Shown: positions 21,009 through 56,289 of the stretch, one piece after another
Layout: every line of letters starts with the position of its first letter
Position numbering within the stretch: the first letter of the stretch is position 1
From: Prinia subflava
Lineage: Eukaryota; Chordata; Aves; Passeriformes; Cisticolidae
Assembly (NCBI RefSeq): GCF_021018805.1
Contig: NW_026960610.1
Location: 868,001 to 932,000 of the forward strand
Reading direction: 5' to 3'
DNA length: 64,000 bases
Translations under genes and position numbers: made by a program
The notes under the pieces: generated by a model
The model's input: the letters and a program-made list of their open reading frames with translations, nothing else
Database searches by the model: none
Told to the model about the DNA's origin: nothing

Positions 21009-22936
21009 CTAAATGTTGAATCTACTGGAAATTAGTTACTGCAACTTCCTTGTTACTGCAAATATTGTTAGATGGAACAGAATCTGTAGACTTACTTTTT
21101 TGAAAAGATAAAATTTCATAGCAAGTTATGATTACTCCAGCATTTTAACACAGAAGTACCTAGTGACATCCCTGTTTTCCTCCAGCTCTAAAATACAGGT
21201 GTTGCATGCGGACAAACTGATTGCTTTAAGGAGTAAGATAAAGAACTATCAACAGTTATAGAGAAAATTAGGTTACTTGTATTCTCCTGTCTGAACAGTC
21301 TCCTTAAGCTGCAAGAGCTGACCAAACTTTTAATCTAACAAATGTACCAATGCTGGTAACAAAAGAACTCTTGGAATTCAGCAGATACAAGCAGAAGGGA
21401 TATGATAAGGATCAAGGAGACAATTCCAAGAGAAAAAGCTACATGAGAAGGTGGCCAGTCCAGCAACAATGGAACCCAGCAAGAAATCAAGAGTCCACTG
21501 ACCAGAAGTTTGTGTTTGACTTGGATTGGGTGATGAGTGTCAGGGGTACAACTGAGAGGTGTGAACTGGGGTAGGGGTCCTGCTCCAGAGGCACCAGTTT
21601 GAGCTGTAACCAAAGAACTAACAGAAGACTGATTGGAAACATTCACTTAGACTTGGTATTCTTAGTGGGGTCCTAGGGTCAGACACAGTTACTGTGGCTG
21701 GTCTGGGTAAATCTCTAGCAATTGATAAAAATTTAGCATTTGCTGGATGTGAACTACTTTTCCTCAGCTTAAGAGGTTTATTTGCAGTGCTGCAATGTCC
21801 TACTGATTTAGGAAAAATCACTTTCAAAGTTACTTTTTTTGTTTAATTTATATCCTAATGCTAACTTTTTATAAGCAGCAGCAAGACAAGCCATGACTCA
21901 TTTGAAAGGTGACCTTGTACCAGGAAACAATTACTTAACCAGGAGAAAAACCTGCTCCTTTAGAGGTTGACCAACATCCATTTTTTTCTCTTCCCAGTTA
22001 ACTCCATGTATTACAAGATACCCTTTGCACAAAGTTCAATGTCTCTCAACCACTCCAGTAAGTTTTGAGGTGTTCATTGTTTAAAGGCCACAGTATCTCC
22101 ACAGGCCCTGGCCTCTTTAAGGGGGAACAAAAAAGGCAAATCCAAAGCTACCATCTTAAATTTGATTTGTCATCAGTTTTTCTGAGTCAGGAGAAAGTAC
22201 AGTGGCATATATTGCACTTCACACAGGAAAAGGAATGAAAGAATTTACTGCTCCCTGTTTGGTTTTTTTTTTCTCGGAGCAGACAGATAATCTATCCGTC
22301 TCCAGTCATCTGTTTCTGTATGACTTTTTTTTTTTTTTTTTTTTTTTTTTAGGAAATATTCTCTTTAAGGAGAAAGTGTTGGTGGAAAAACCATCCCATG
22401 CATTTAGATGCCTCCAAGCTGTAAGACAGGAAAGAAGCACCTGAGCAGGATTGGTGGCAGATGCTTCCCAGACCTGTGTAAGCCCACCTGCCTCAGGACT
22501 GTTGTGTGGTTCCAGCAGTGCAGGGTCAGCCTCCCTGCAGCCCATGCCAGCCTTCCGCAGAACAGCTCACAGGATCAGCACCTGCTCTGCTACAGCTATC
22601 CCAGTTTCCAGAATTCAAAAAGGAAATTCAAAACACTCCATCTCCCCCCTTCACCAAGTCCTCGGTGCTCCTGAAGAGGGAAGGGCCAGGTTGGACAGAG
22701 TCCTTCTGCTCAGATTTAACCCAGCTGTTGAGAGTGAAGAAGAGAAATCAAGAAATGGCCAATTGGCCATTCTTAATAGGAGAAGCAAATTCCCTATACA
22801 GCTCTATCCTTCATACTTCAATAATCATTCCAGAGTCATTAAAATAATGATAAAGTGGGAGACAAGGAATATTCACACAGCAGGAGAGGTGCCTCCTTCA
22901 GGAGCAACAAGCCATCACCTCTGCTATTTTTGTGTA
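21009..22936. other. Intergenic, no gene recognised; poly(T) run
   Basis: 1.9 kb with no recognisable coding sequence. It holds a homopolymer of roughly 27 T at about 22325-22350. Part may be older LTR debris. Confidence 0.5.
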
Positions 22937-23679
22937 TGTCTTGGGTTATGTAACCAAAAAAAAATATGTGTATTCTATTTCATCTGTAGAAAGCAGTTGG
23001 GGGATGGTTTCTTTTTTCTTTACCTCTTGTAACTCCAGGGAGAGGAGGGTGGATGCCTTCTGATAATAGGCCAGCTGGTAAAACCAGGTGGGGCAGTGTT
23101 TCTTATCTCTCTCATCAACTGTCCACCCTCCAGGGGGATATCTTCTGTTACTGGGCCATTAAGGCTCACCAATGACAGGGCACATCACATCATCCCATTG
23201 TGAGATGCTCCACCCAGTGGGGGGGGAGCCAACCATTCCCTACCCAGATAAAAATGGGGACCCAGAGACCTCAGGCATCCTGTTTTTTCCACTGGATTCC
23301 CAGAGGAAAACTGGACTCATCTCACCACCACTGAATCCTGTCTATAGGATCATCTCTACTCCAACAGAACCACATCTGTCACTCCAGAACTTATTTGGAC
23401 TGCTTCCAGCACCCTGGACGACAGGGTGTCAGGTCGTATTCTAGACTCCTTCAGGGTTTTCTAAGACTTTTGTTTGTTTGCGTGCTTGTTTTTTTTGTAT
23501 TACTGCATTTGCATTTTTAATATTCCTAGCAAAGAACTGTTATTCCTATTCCCATATTTTTGCCTGAAAGCTCCTAATTGCAAAATTGTAATAATTTGGA
23601 GGGAGGAGTTTTTACATTCTCCATTCCAAGAGAAACTCCAGTTTTCCCTGACAGACACCTGTCTTTCCAAACCAAGACA
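22937..23679 (+). mobile_element. Solo ERVL-like LTR, family B, copy 2
   Basis: TGTCTTGG...CCAAGACA ends. Flanking 5-mers GTGTA and ATGTA differ at one base, consistent with an aged duplication. The interior is nearly identical to 15220-15978. It ends about 300 bp from the CUL4B poly(A) signal and points into the CUL4B 3' UTR in antisense. Confidence 0.82.
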
Positions 23680-23984
23680 ATGTATTTCTGCCACTTGTAC
23701 ACATTCTAATCCCAATTCAGAGTCTATGTGGATGCCTATTTCCTTCCCCTCCAAGAACCATAGAAGACTTAGCAAAAAACCCAAAATAATAAAAATTCAG
23801 GAATGGAAGCCACTTAGAAAACGCAAGGGATTTTAATGACTGAATGAATAAGGAACTGCTTATATTTAAGTAGCAAACAAGTATTTTGCTATCAAAGCAC
23901 AAGCTAAAGAATTTAAAGAAGCCATAAGCATTAGTAAACCCAACATACAGAACTTGGAGTAAGAAGGCATTTCACACACAAGAG

Positions 23985-26900
23985 TTTATCAACACAAAAC
24001 TGTTTAATATTTATTAAATGACACAAAATACCTAGATAACAGACTCACTCTGAAAGGACATGTATTTACATTATTTACCAACTTAAGAAAGACTCTCTGC
24101 ACCCATATCAGACGTATGAAACATAAAAAATGTTTTTCTGCCTTTTGCATCGAAGGATGCAACAGTGATACATGCCCTGTTTGCAAGTCTGCATAAACTA
24201 TACGTTTTTGATGCTGTGAAAAAGCACAATTTCATATTCTGGTAGCTGAGGGAAGAGGCTTCTGAAAAGTAACAGGGTTAGTTCCCCCCCCCTCCTCCAG
24301 ACACACTCTCAAGAATGTTATACAAAAAGTATATTACATTTTCGAATGCTGCTGTACTCTTACAATTTTAGTGTAACGTTTCAAAGAAAATGTTCTTCTT
24401 ACTATATGAGAGCACAAAAAATGGTATTTGAACATTTTTTTAGATGCACTTTTTTGTTTTAAAAGAAAGCATTAGGGCAAATGATATGTTTAGGAAAAAA
24501 TGAAAGGCTGAAAAAAAAAAAAAAAGCTGAGACCAAAATATGAAGAACAGCTAAAGCAACTTAATTTGCTAGAGTTTGCACTTTTTTTATTAACTATTTA
24601 CTTTGGCACCTGTGTGTAAACTATAGAACAAAACATTTACAACACATTTGCAATTACAGCATTTAAACAAAATGGTCACTTTTGAAACCAGCCAAGAAAA
24701 AAAAATAGTCCATTTATGGGTATAAAGATTAAAAAACCTAAAATATATATTTCTAAGAATAAACTGCAATTTCTTATGAACAAGGTGCTATAAACTGCAT
24801 GCAAAAGTCAAGATTTAAAATGTGTGGCCAAAAAGACAAGCTGTGTTCTAGCCAGATGAGTTATGGTCCTAGCCCATTTCAGTTTTTTCTTACAGAGATA
24901 TACACAGCTCAATAAGCAGGCACATGAGCCCAGCAAGAATTTGCAGAGTTGTATGATGACAAATCTTGGCTGCAGCTTTGTCATTAACCAGGAATGAGCG
25001 AGACCTTAGCAGAAAAGATGAACAAGTTCTTGGGGAACACCCATGAAGCTACAAGGAGAAGCCTTCTCCCCTCCCCTCACTCACCCCCTTCCTGGTCTAG
25101 CCAGGGTTTTCAAAGTCCAGTCTTTGGGTTGCTTTAACTGGATTGTGCTTAGGATCTGCCTCAGATTGTGAATTCTGATGAGATTTGAGGACATTTTCTG
25201 TATAATATTTTCTTCATTAAAGTTACAAAATAGACAGGATAAAAATGAAATAAACCTACAGCCCTTTGCAGTTCGTTGTGTAATGAGGGACGGTTTTACC
25301 ACAACAGATGTTCACACATGGAGTGGTGTCAGATTTATATGCTACAACAGACTGAATGGAACCAGCTCAATACATCAACTCCTGTCTCCCAAAGAGTTAA
25401 GTCTTATGCTTCTTCTTCAATTCTCTTTTATTGTCTGAAGATATAAAACACATACAAGAAAAGAAACATTGAATGTGAAACACAGAAGTTTTTTTTTTTT
25501 TATGGTGGGGGGCATTCTTTCCTCCCCTGTGGATCTCTATTTGAACTAATACTTGAAGATTTGCAAGTATTCAAGGTTCTTACCATGTAACGCTACTGTC
25601 AGTATTTGTCTCACAGAGGCAGGGGTGGCCCTGGATGTCTACCAGTGGTTATGCTGCAATAGTGTCAAGGGGCAAGGTAGAGTTTCTGCAGATCACAAAG
25701 AACTGTATGACAGTTAGTTGCGGGTGACTGCAAATAATTTAGTAGGAAAAAACCCACCCACATTTGTTTCATCTGTCAGCTGAGGACAGCATATAAAAGA
25801 GCCTGAGAGAAAACATGGCTGGAGAATATATGGAATTAAACAGTAGATTAAAAAAAGCACTAAGGATGGGATGTGTCAGATAGAAAACACACACACACTC
25901 TCACACATGCACACCCCTGAATGTGGGATCACAGTGATAGAAGTTATAGGTCATAGAGAGCTAAGTTACACTGCCATTAAACAAAAGTAACATCTTGCTT
26001 TCAGGAGATATCTGGTATTCCTAGGACTAACAGTGCCTGAAAAAGGATGAGGTTTTTCATTGTGCTCTGCAACACAGCTGATCATAGGTCTAAAGCCTGG
26101 CTGGGTAAGGAAGAACTGGTACATGGAGGAGTTCCTTTTCTACTGACACTTTTTTTTCCCCATATATTCCTGGCACATACTGCTATAAGTAATAAAAAAT
26201 GTATTTTGTTGAAACAAAGCTCTATATTCAAGTGACTTACTCTCCCATGTCTTATAAAGATGCAAAGAATGCTCTCTAGTCATCTAAGAAAATATATTTT
26301 AGATGCCTTGTAGCAATACTTAACTTACTATATGAGAGGTAGGCTTCTGGGTTCTAGGAGGCCTGCTAGGCTCTAGGGCTGAGTTCTTAAAGCTTTAAGT
26401 TAAAGCAATCCAAAGCAGGGCAGTCTTAGAAGAGCTGCCCTATCTAAACCTTGAGGTTAGTTCAAGTTTAGAATGCTGCAAAGCAAAACAAGTATTAAAA
26501 TCCATTTGTAATTTTTGTTCTTACAGCTTTACCACAATAACAGTGTGGCTTTTCATCTGTTAATAGATTCTCTTTATTCTAGAGTATTGCTGCCAAGAGG
26601 TGAAGGCCTCCTACCCATGACTAGTAAAAACTGTCAGTCACTTCTTCCATTATGGCTGTTTTATGCTTAAAATTCTCAAAGGTGAACACCAATTCTCACA
26701 GGCAAGCCATATAAATCCAATCTGAACTTGTTTTGTTGTAGCAGTTATTTAAGAATGGTGTTTGCATATATGGTATATATGCCCACAATGCAAATTTTAT
26801 ACATCGTTTTATATTGGCACCATTTTGTCTTAATTGCAACCAAGAATATATTCCATTAGATCAGCAATAAGCATAGCTTGGCTCACTCCCCATTTACCCC

Positions 26901-27388
26901 CTCAAGAGAAAAAAAATCCAAGTGTGGGCATCAACCAAACCAATGGTATGTATAACTGAAATGCATTCTGTACAGTAAATTAAAAGTTTGCATGCAGTTT
27001 AAGCATTTTAAAGGCTATTTTCTTATATTAATGAACCTTCTGTTTCCATTTAAAGATGTGAAAGATATCTGTCATATCAAGGGACTCCTCTTCAGACCCA
27101 GAGACAAATGGAAACAGAAAGGCCAGGTACTTTCTTTCAGCTTTCTGCACATCATACTAAATAACGTGCAAAGAGTTCAACAGCATTCTTCTTAAAATGT
27201 AAATAGTACTCTTTAAATGGGCATGTTAACCACTGAAAGAAGTCCACTCTACTATACTTTTCCATTATACTACTTTCATTCAATCATTGGTAGTATAAAA
27301 AGTCAATTAACAGGATCAACAGGCTAGTTTATCCACTGGCAACTGTGTAGGACACCAAGTGTGCAATAAAACAAAGGCCAACATATGT
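23985..27388 (-). other. CUL4B: CUL4B 3' UTR (about 3.4 kb)
   Basis: Continuous A/T-rich sequence downstream of the stop codon at 27391-27389, without LTRs or open frames, ending near the poly(A) signal at 24015-24010. It contains a short CA-rich microsatellite (about 25889-25915). The extent is inferred; long 3' UTRs are usual for CUL4B. Confidence 0.6.
24010..24015 (-). promoter_or_regulatory. CUL4B: CUL4B polyadenylation signal (distal)
   Basis: AATAAA on the minus strand, followed downstream by a GT-rich stretch (GTTTTGTGTTG, about 24002-23992). It is the last good signal before the LTR tract, and the sequence changes character to its left. Other AATAAA hexamers exist further upstream in the UTR, so shorter 3' ends are possible. 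Confidence 0.55.
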
Positions 27389-50330
<22,942 letters not shown>

Positions 50331-51250
50331 GAACACACAGAAGTGAACAGGCTGAGGGGCATCAAATCCTTGTGGTGTGACAAAGAGAAGGGGAGTTTTA
50401 GAGTCAGTCTCTGCTGCCTCTCGGGGAGGTCTTTCTCATCAGCGGAATCCTGTATTCCTTCTCCTTCGCGTTCTTCTTTATCGGAGGAATCACTTTATCT
50501 CCTCTTCCCCTTTTCTTTATTACTTTGGTTCTTTTTGTAGTTTGTCTCTGCCTTTCTGCTTTTACTCCTTTCCCAACGGAGAGTTTCCGTTCCTGCCTCT
50601 CGCCGCCTACTTGTTCCTTTCAATTCTCCTCTCCAGCAGCAGAATTTCCCACGGCTGCCCGCTTCCCCGGCTTCTCCTTGCGCTCCCCTCCTGCTCCGGC
50701 CCCCTCGTCTCCGCCGAGCAGCAGCGGGGAGGGCTGAGCGCGGCTCTCTCACCTCGGCTCCAGCCCCTCGCCCCACACGCCTCCCGCTCTGCCCCGGGGC
50801 CGCTCCGCTCGGGCCCCGCTCTCCCCTCCCCCCTCTCCGCCTGTGCCCACGCTGCCTGTAGGGGGGACGGCCCGGCCGGGTTATTATTGTCACTGCACGG
50901 CAGAGGGAGCGCAAAAATGGCGGCGCATCCGCCCGCCGTGCATGACGGGGCGCGGCGCACGGAAGCGCAGCCGGGAAGCGGTGGGACCGCCCCGGGACCC
51001 GCCGGCGCCCTCGGCCCCACCGGAACTGATCGTGGCTCGGTGCCACCCGCGCCGGCGTGGGGCCGCCCCCTGGGGCGGGAGTGCGGGGCCAGGGAGTTCC
51101 GCACCGGAGTCCCGCCCTGCCTTATCCGGCCCGTCCCCGCCTCAGGCTCGCGGCAGGCTCCGGCCGTGGTCAGTGCAGCCCACGGAGGGGTTCACGGGAG
51201 CTCAGCCCCCAGGACCCTGCGGCCTAGGCCGAGGCCTGTTGGCTTGGTTT
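50331..51250 (-). promoter_or_regulatory. CUL4B: CUL4B CpG-island promoter and 5' UTR
   Basis: GC- and CpG-rich from about 50630 to 51240, with pyrimidine-rich transcribed sequence between the ATG and the island. There is no TATA box. The transcription start is not visible directly. No divergent coding exon is apparent on the plus strand within the island. Confidence 0.65.
50914..50924 (+). promoter_or_regulatory. YY1 motif (AAAATGGCGGC) in the CUL4B promoter
   Basis: Exact match to the YY1 core AANATGGCGGC in the CpG island, about 590 bp upstream of the ATG. YY1 sites of this form commonly sit within a few bases of the transcription start of housekeeping genes. Confidence 0.5.
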
Positions 51251-51587
51251 AGAAATTATTTTTCTTAAACTTATTTATAAACAATCATTTAGCGACAGCT
51301 TTTTGATATTATTTAATACATAGACTTGCACTGGGGAGGGGAGGAGAGAAAGCCCCGTCCCGGCCGGACCGGGCCTCCAGCAGCTGTTAACATCTTGCTG
51401 CTAAGCCTTCTCCCACCCAGAGCCAGCGGCTTCCGGGCAGAGGAAGGCGGAGGGGGCGGGGGGGGGGGGGGGAAGAACCCTAGCCACGGGCACACAGCTA
51501 TTGGGATCCTAGCCGCTTCTCTGCAACCGTGCACAGTAGCCCCGCAGCAGCCAGAAACCCCCAAGATCCTGGCCCAGCCCTGAAACA

Positions 51588-52190
51588 TGATATTGGAAAT
51601 TAGAGGATATTAATCATAGAAATTAGGAAATGTTCATTAAAAGAGTAGGCATTCAGATAATGTATTGCTGCCCTTAGAAGTAGAGAAACAGAAGTATGTA
51701 AGAATGCAAGGATGCCTGATAAAGAGAATGCTTACCAAAGCAGGAGACAAGAATGCAAGTTAACCAAAGATACTAAGATAACAGGCGCCTTGCACCCCCA
51801 GGGACAGATAAAACTGACCTTACAGCTTGAACTATGACCAGAGAACCAGTGAGCATGCGCAAGGCGGCAGGGTCAAAAGTTCATCTCGAGAGGAAGACTC
51901 CTTCCTTCATCCCTGAGACCCCTAAGAAGACCACCAGAGACAACTGTGCAGGCGCAAAAGACTGATGAGCTAATTAACATACGAAGCGGAGAGGAGGGGA
52001 GCCAAAGGATGAATATGCATGAGTGAGCAAGTCAGTGATGGGCATGCGTGCCTTTGAGAATTATCTTGCATCGCGCCCAGCGCTGAATAAACCACATACC
52101 TACTTTAAAACTCGCTCTGCCTCTGAGTTTCAGAGTCTTTCCGCGCGTCCCTACCACCTTCGGCCACTGCCAGGAAGAACCATCATGCCC
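51588..52190 (+). mobile_element. LTR-like element, plus orientation
   Basis: Begins near TGATATTGGAAATTAG. Contains a GAGCATGCGCAAGGCGG stretch and AATAAACCAC (about 52085), followed by a GC-rich U5-like segment ending near CACTGCCA. The order TATA-poor U3, poly(A) signal, U5 suggests an LTR. No target duplication was found and the ends are approximate. Confidence 0.45.
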
Positions 52191-52261
52191 TCTGCAGACC
52201 TAAGAGAAATATTAACTCTTTCCTTGACAGATGAAACTTGCAAAACACTAATCCTCTCTGA

Positions 52262-53070
52262 GTGAGAGAAGGACAGAGTGAAGACATAGAGACAATATGA
52301 AGATATCAAAGTCAGTGAAGGAAGAGTTGAATCTTAGATGAAAAGAGAATGAGAAGATGCCTTAGTTTTAAGCTGAAATTCTTTTAGTAGGCCATGGTAA
52401 TGGACTGTAATATACTAGAATATCCCATTAAGTCGTAGAAGGCGTGGATGGAGAGATGAGAATATTCAAACTGTGAATTTCAACAAAGGTATTCATGGTG
52501 AACTAAGTAAATACTGAAGTAGCTGTGATCCTATGAGAAGCTTAAACAGAGAGATAAGATAAAGATGAAGATCTGCCCCCAGAAAAAGATCTCTGTTCCT
52601 AGAAAGGAGGAAAACCTTTGCCTTTGAACCATTCATCTTTAAAATACCCCATGAGTTTACATGTCCCATTATGCAGCTGTAGGAAGGCTGCATGATATGG
52701 GAGGGACTTCACAAATGCAGATTCCTGGGCAGCTGCTTTTGTGAGAATTAAAAGCCACAAAAGAACTGTCTTTTTTTTTGTTTTTCTTGTGGGAAAGTTT
52801 CCACAGCAGACCAAAAGAAACTTCTCTTTCTAAAAGAACTAATGAAAGACTATTTTAGAAGTAATAACCGACCTGAAGTTCCAAGTTTTGTCTCTATACA
52901 TTGTCCATGAGAAGGGAAAGTTGTGGGGAGGAGGGGAAGTGTTTTGAAGGTTTTATTCTGATTCTTATTAATTTCTTTTTGTCTCTTGTAGTTTTGTTTA
53001 TAAACCTGTCTTTATACCCCTTTAAGTTCTAAGCCTGCTTTGCTTTTCTCCTAATCCTATCTCACAGCAA
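52262..53070 (+). mobile_element. ERVL-type LTR fragment
   Basis: Its 3' end, AAGCCTGCTTTGC...CCTATCTCACA (53030-53067), is the same terminus as the LTR at 31894-33320. The 5' boundary is uncertain. Confidence 0.5.
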
Positions 53071-53123
53071 AAAAAGAGTAAATAATTCTAGTGGGCACTT
53101 AAACCAGTACACTAATTGATGCG

Positions 53124-54240
53124 TTACCAAGAAAAAGAAATTAGCGAACCTGAAACCACTACATAGGCCTTTAGAGTCTCTTTTGATGTTGGATCTGTTA
53201 CCAACGAGATTGTAAACTCCCCAGGAATGCTGTTAGGATTCAAATACTGTTGAGAAATGGCTGTGGAAAAAGTAACAAACCAAGCAATGAGGTTTTGTTC
53301 CAGGGCATTCTCCACGGACTTCAGCTGAGAGTGCACACCTGCCTGCCTGACAGCAGAGCTCCTCAGGGGAAGTCTAGTGGCACTTGTATGTTGGATAGGA
53401 AAAGATGGGCAAACTTGTCTTGACAAAAACTGGTACATATAGGAATGGACTGAGTCACTGTCAGACAACTCCTGAGGCCTGGAACTGTAGCATCAAGCTT
53501 CTGCATGTTCCTGAAAGTGACCTGCGCCTCTGAGGCCTGGTGCACTATGCTAATAAAGGGCTGATGATAAAGGCATCATGGGTACAGCCTTGAATGTGTT
53601 CCAGGGATGAGAGCCAAAAATGGGGCCAAGGATCCAGGGTTATATACCAGAGCTTGAGGGTCAGGGTCCAATAGGGATGGGGAAAAGTGGTGCAGAGGGG
53701 TGGCCAGGAACCAGGGGGACTAATAGGATCACAGGGGTGTGGTACTGCAGCAAAAATAACCCAATGGGGTCCAAGGGAAGGAAGAACATTCTGGGAGGTA
53801 TGCATATATGGTGAACGAGGCTGAACAGGGAACCAATGGAACAATGAAACCCAAGAAATATTAACATGTGGCTGCAAAGGCCCATGGGAGGGACGTTTTC
53901 CTCACCATGACCTAAAAGGGTATCTTTCCCCATTTGCCTTGGTCCCTCCAGGGTTGGTGCATAGCTACCTTGGGGATAAGCCCCTGGGCCTCCACGTGGA
54001 ACACCATGCTTGTGATGTGTAGAAAAGTACTTTTTGCAGTTAAAAAAAAGAACAAAACAGCTAAACAAAGCTTCAGTCTGTTTTTGATTTGCTTTAGAAC
54101 AGGTTGTATGGTTCCCAAGGCTACTAAATTACATTCCAAGTAAGATGTAACATAAATAAACAGGTTTGCTAAGTAAATAAAACTTACATGAGTATGCTGT
54201 AAAGTTTTCCTCTGTTCCCCAGTAACTGTCATGTTCACTT
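53124..54240. other. Unassigned region with short minus-strand frames and a TATA-like element
   Basis: Overlapping minus-strand frames of 104-135 codons (53124-53468, 53545-53877, 53661-54068) lack a recognisable domain. A palindromic TTATATAA-like element (about 53639-53648) with an ATTGG some 30 bp away gives it a promoter-like look. It could be an old LTR; I cannot assign it. Confidence 0.3.
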
Positions 54241-55816
54241 AAGCCAAATTAGATAAGAGATGTAGAGATGTAAGAGATGCCAAATTTCTACACATTCTTG
54301 GTTCATTGAAAGGATTGGATTTATAAAAAAGACATGAGCCCCTTTTCTGTCTATGCAATCATTGAGGGGTGGAACAGTCAATGACTTTGTCCCATCAGTT
54401 AGAATATTCAGCTTTTGGATATGAGAAAGTAGGTGGAGGCAAGGTGAAGTTCTGGGGATCCAGGAAGAAGTGAGGTGTGATGGATTTTCTCCTTTTTCTA
54501 CTAAAACTTATGGGGGGTGAAATCCTAAGTCCTTTCTATTTAGCATGTGATCCTGAGGGGTGGTTTCTGTCAGGGCAGTTGCTGATGTTCTTGCTTTGTC
54601 AGTCTTGTCCAGGGACCATGCTTTTAAAATTTTGGTACTTAAAAGTGACCCTGCAACCAGAGCAAATGTCTCCAGCTTTTTGGTGTTGAGGCTGAACAGT
54701 AACACTGAGAGCTGTGTTAATGATGTCCAGCCTAGGTCCTTGGAGCCTTCAAAAATCTTCTGTACAAGCACATTTAGATTGGCTGAGCAGTTACCTGGCC
54801 CTGAAGTCTGCAGCTACCCCAGCAAAAAACATTTGGAAGAGAAGATGGAGAAGTTGAGACCAGACTCAAGGTTAGCTCAGCCCTGAAGGGAACGAGTGGT
54901 CCAACTGCTTTAAGGTAGTAGAAGTATAGAGGTAAGACCTTCCTCTTGACAAAGGCAATGTTTGAAAATTTGGGCCTAATCTTGCTGGTTTAGGCAGGCA
55001 TGAAACCAGTGGCTAAGGTGACTTCAGTGAGATGTGCTGTCTTTCTCAAGAAGGGTAGATGTTTGTGTTTCTATCATTTGAGGAGAATATGATGATTTTT
55101 TCATACCAGTTTTTAAAAATGTGGTTGTTTGCATGGCAAAATATTATTTGATGAATTTTTTTTGAGGATCACCAGAACATATGGAATAGTTTGTCAGTGT
55201 GATAAACTCACATTGTCACTTTCTAATCCTGGGGATGAGCAGTGTCACTGTGTTTCAGTTAAAATTGAATTCTTGATTATAACTCAGTATTTTTAGTGAT
55301 GCTATAAAGTAGGTGAAGGTGGCATTCATGAGCACAATGCTTGACTATTTATGTAATGTCATAGTTCATTCCTATCCTTTAAAAAAGTTATTAGTGTGTT
55401 TGTTCCTGAGGCTGTACTGCACTATTTCAATGATACCATGTATAAAGCTTGATTTTACTTTGTTTGGCTGATGTAACTTTTAAGTATTAGGTTTTAATTA
55501 CTTGTTGTAGTATCAAAGGTGATTAAATTGTTTTGTATGGGAAAAATAACTTGGTTGTTAGCATAATGGTAACCTGGTCTTTTATGTCCTCTCCTCCCTC
55601 CTCTTTATGCCAGTGGTAGCATTTCCATGACTCTAAAAAGAAACTGAGTGATCACTTGGATATCTATTTACATAGCAGCCACCAGCCTAAAGAACAAACA
55701 CAGGTCTGCTCTTCAAAGAGTGAAAAAGCAGTGTGGTAAATTCTGTCTGCCTACGGTTTTCTATTTGCAATTGCTGTGGCCATCACCAAGCAAAACCTAA
55801 TTTGATTCTAATTGTG
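54241..55816. other. Intergenic, nothing recognised
   Basis: About 1.6 kb without a conserved exon or recognisable repeat. Frames at 54508-54771 and 54560-54886 overlap on opposite strands and are probably chance. Confidence 0.5.
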
Positions 55817-56272
55817 AAAAACGAAAGTTCACTCAGAATATTTTTCAAAAGTTTAATAAGGGAATAAAAAAGGACAATGTCCAGTGCTGGGGTGTTCTTG
55901 GCAAAGGGTTATTTTTAACAACTCCTCCCCTTTGTCTTTCTTACTGTATTTGGCTTGAGCTACAACTTTTGTACTTCTGCACTTTTGGTATACTGACTGA
56001 TAAGGGACTGGACAGGCTGAGCTACAACCCATGGCAAGGACTTTCCCAATTTTGCCATCTTACTTCAGAACAGCAAGAGGTTTTATTGTTTAATATTATT
56101 CTTTTTTTTTGTGCTTGTGAACACTTTGCTTGTTGAATAAACAGTTTTTTCCACTTTTCTCTGAGGAAACTTTTTTCCTGGACCAGTTGGGGGAGGAGCT
56201 GATTGGGTTTGCTTTCTAGAGAGACCTCATTCAGAGGTTTCCTCCCAAATTTGCCCTAAACCAGGACACTGA
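55817..56272 (-). mobile_element. 3' LTR, minus orientation, with env remnant to its right
   Basis: The minus strand begins TGTCCTGGTTTAGGGC (56272), a common avian ERV LTR start, and ends TTTCGTTTTTCACA (55817) after an ATTAAA-type signal. It is about 456 bp. The same 3' terminus is at 1960. Degenerate env sequence lies immediately upstream in the element's direction (56290-57460). Confidence 0.65.
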
Positions 56273-56289
56273 TACTTTTTATAGATCTT

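Noticed and set aside
22306..22545. 79-codon frame encoding a poly-lysine stretch
   Set aside because: Artefact of the poly(T)/poly(A) homopolymer at about 22325-22350.
9195..23679. Repeated blocks considered as a CRISPR-like or satellite array
   Set aside because: Repeats are 0.3-0.8 kb, in both orientations, irregularly spaced and bounded by TG..CA-type ends with target duplications: dispersed LTRs in a eukaryotic genome.
50377..51252. Plus-strand frame of 291 codons over the CUL4B promoter, considered as a divergent gene
   Set aside because: Low-complexity composition typical of a CpG island, no domain, no splice-consistent structure, and several overlapping frames on both strands.
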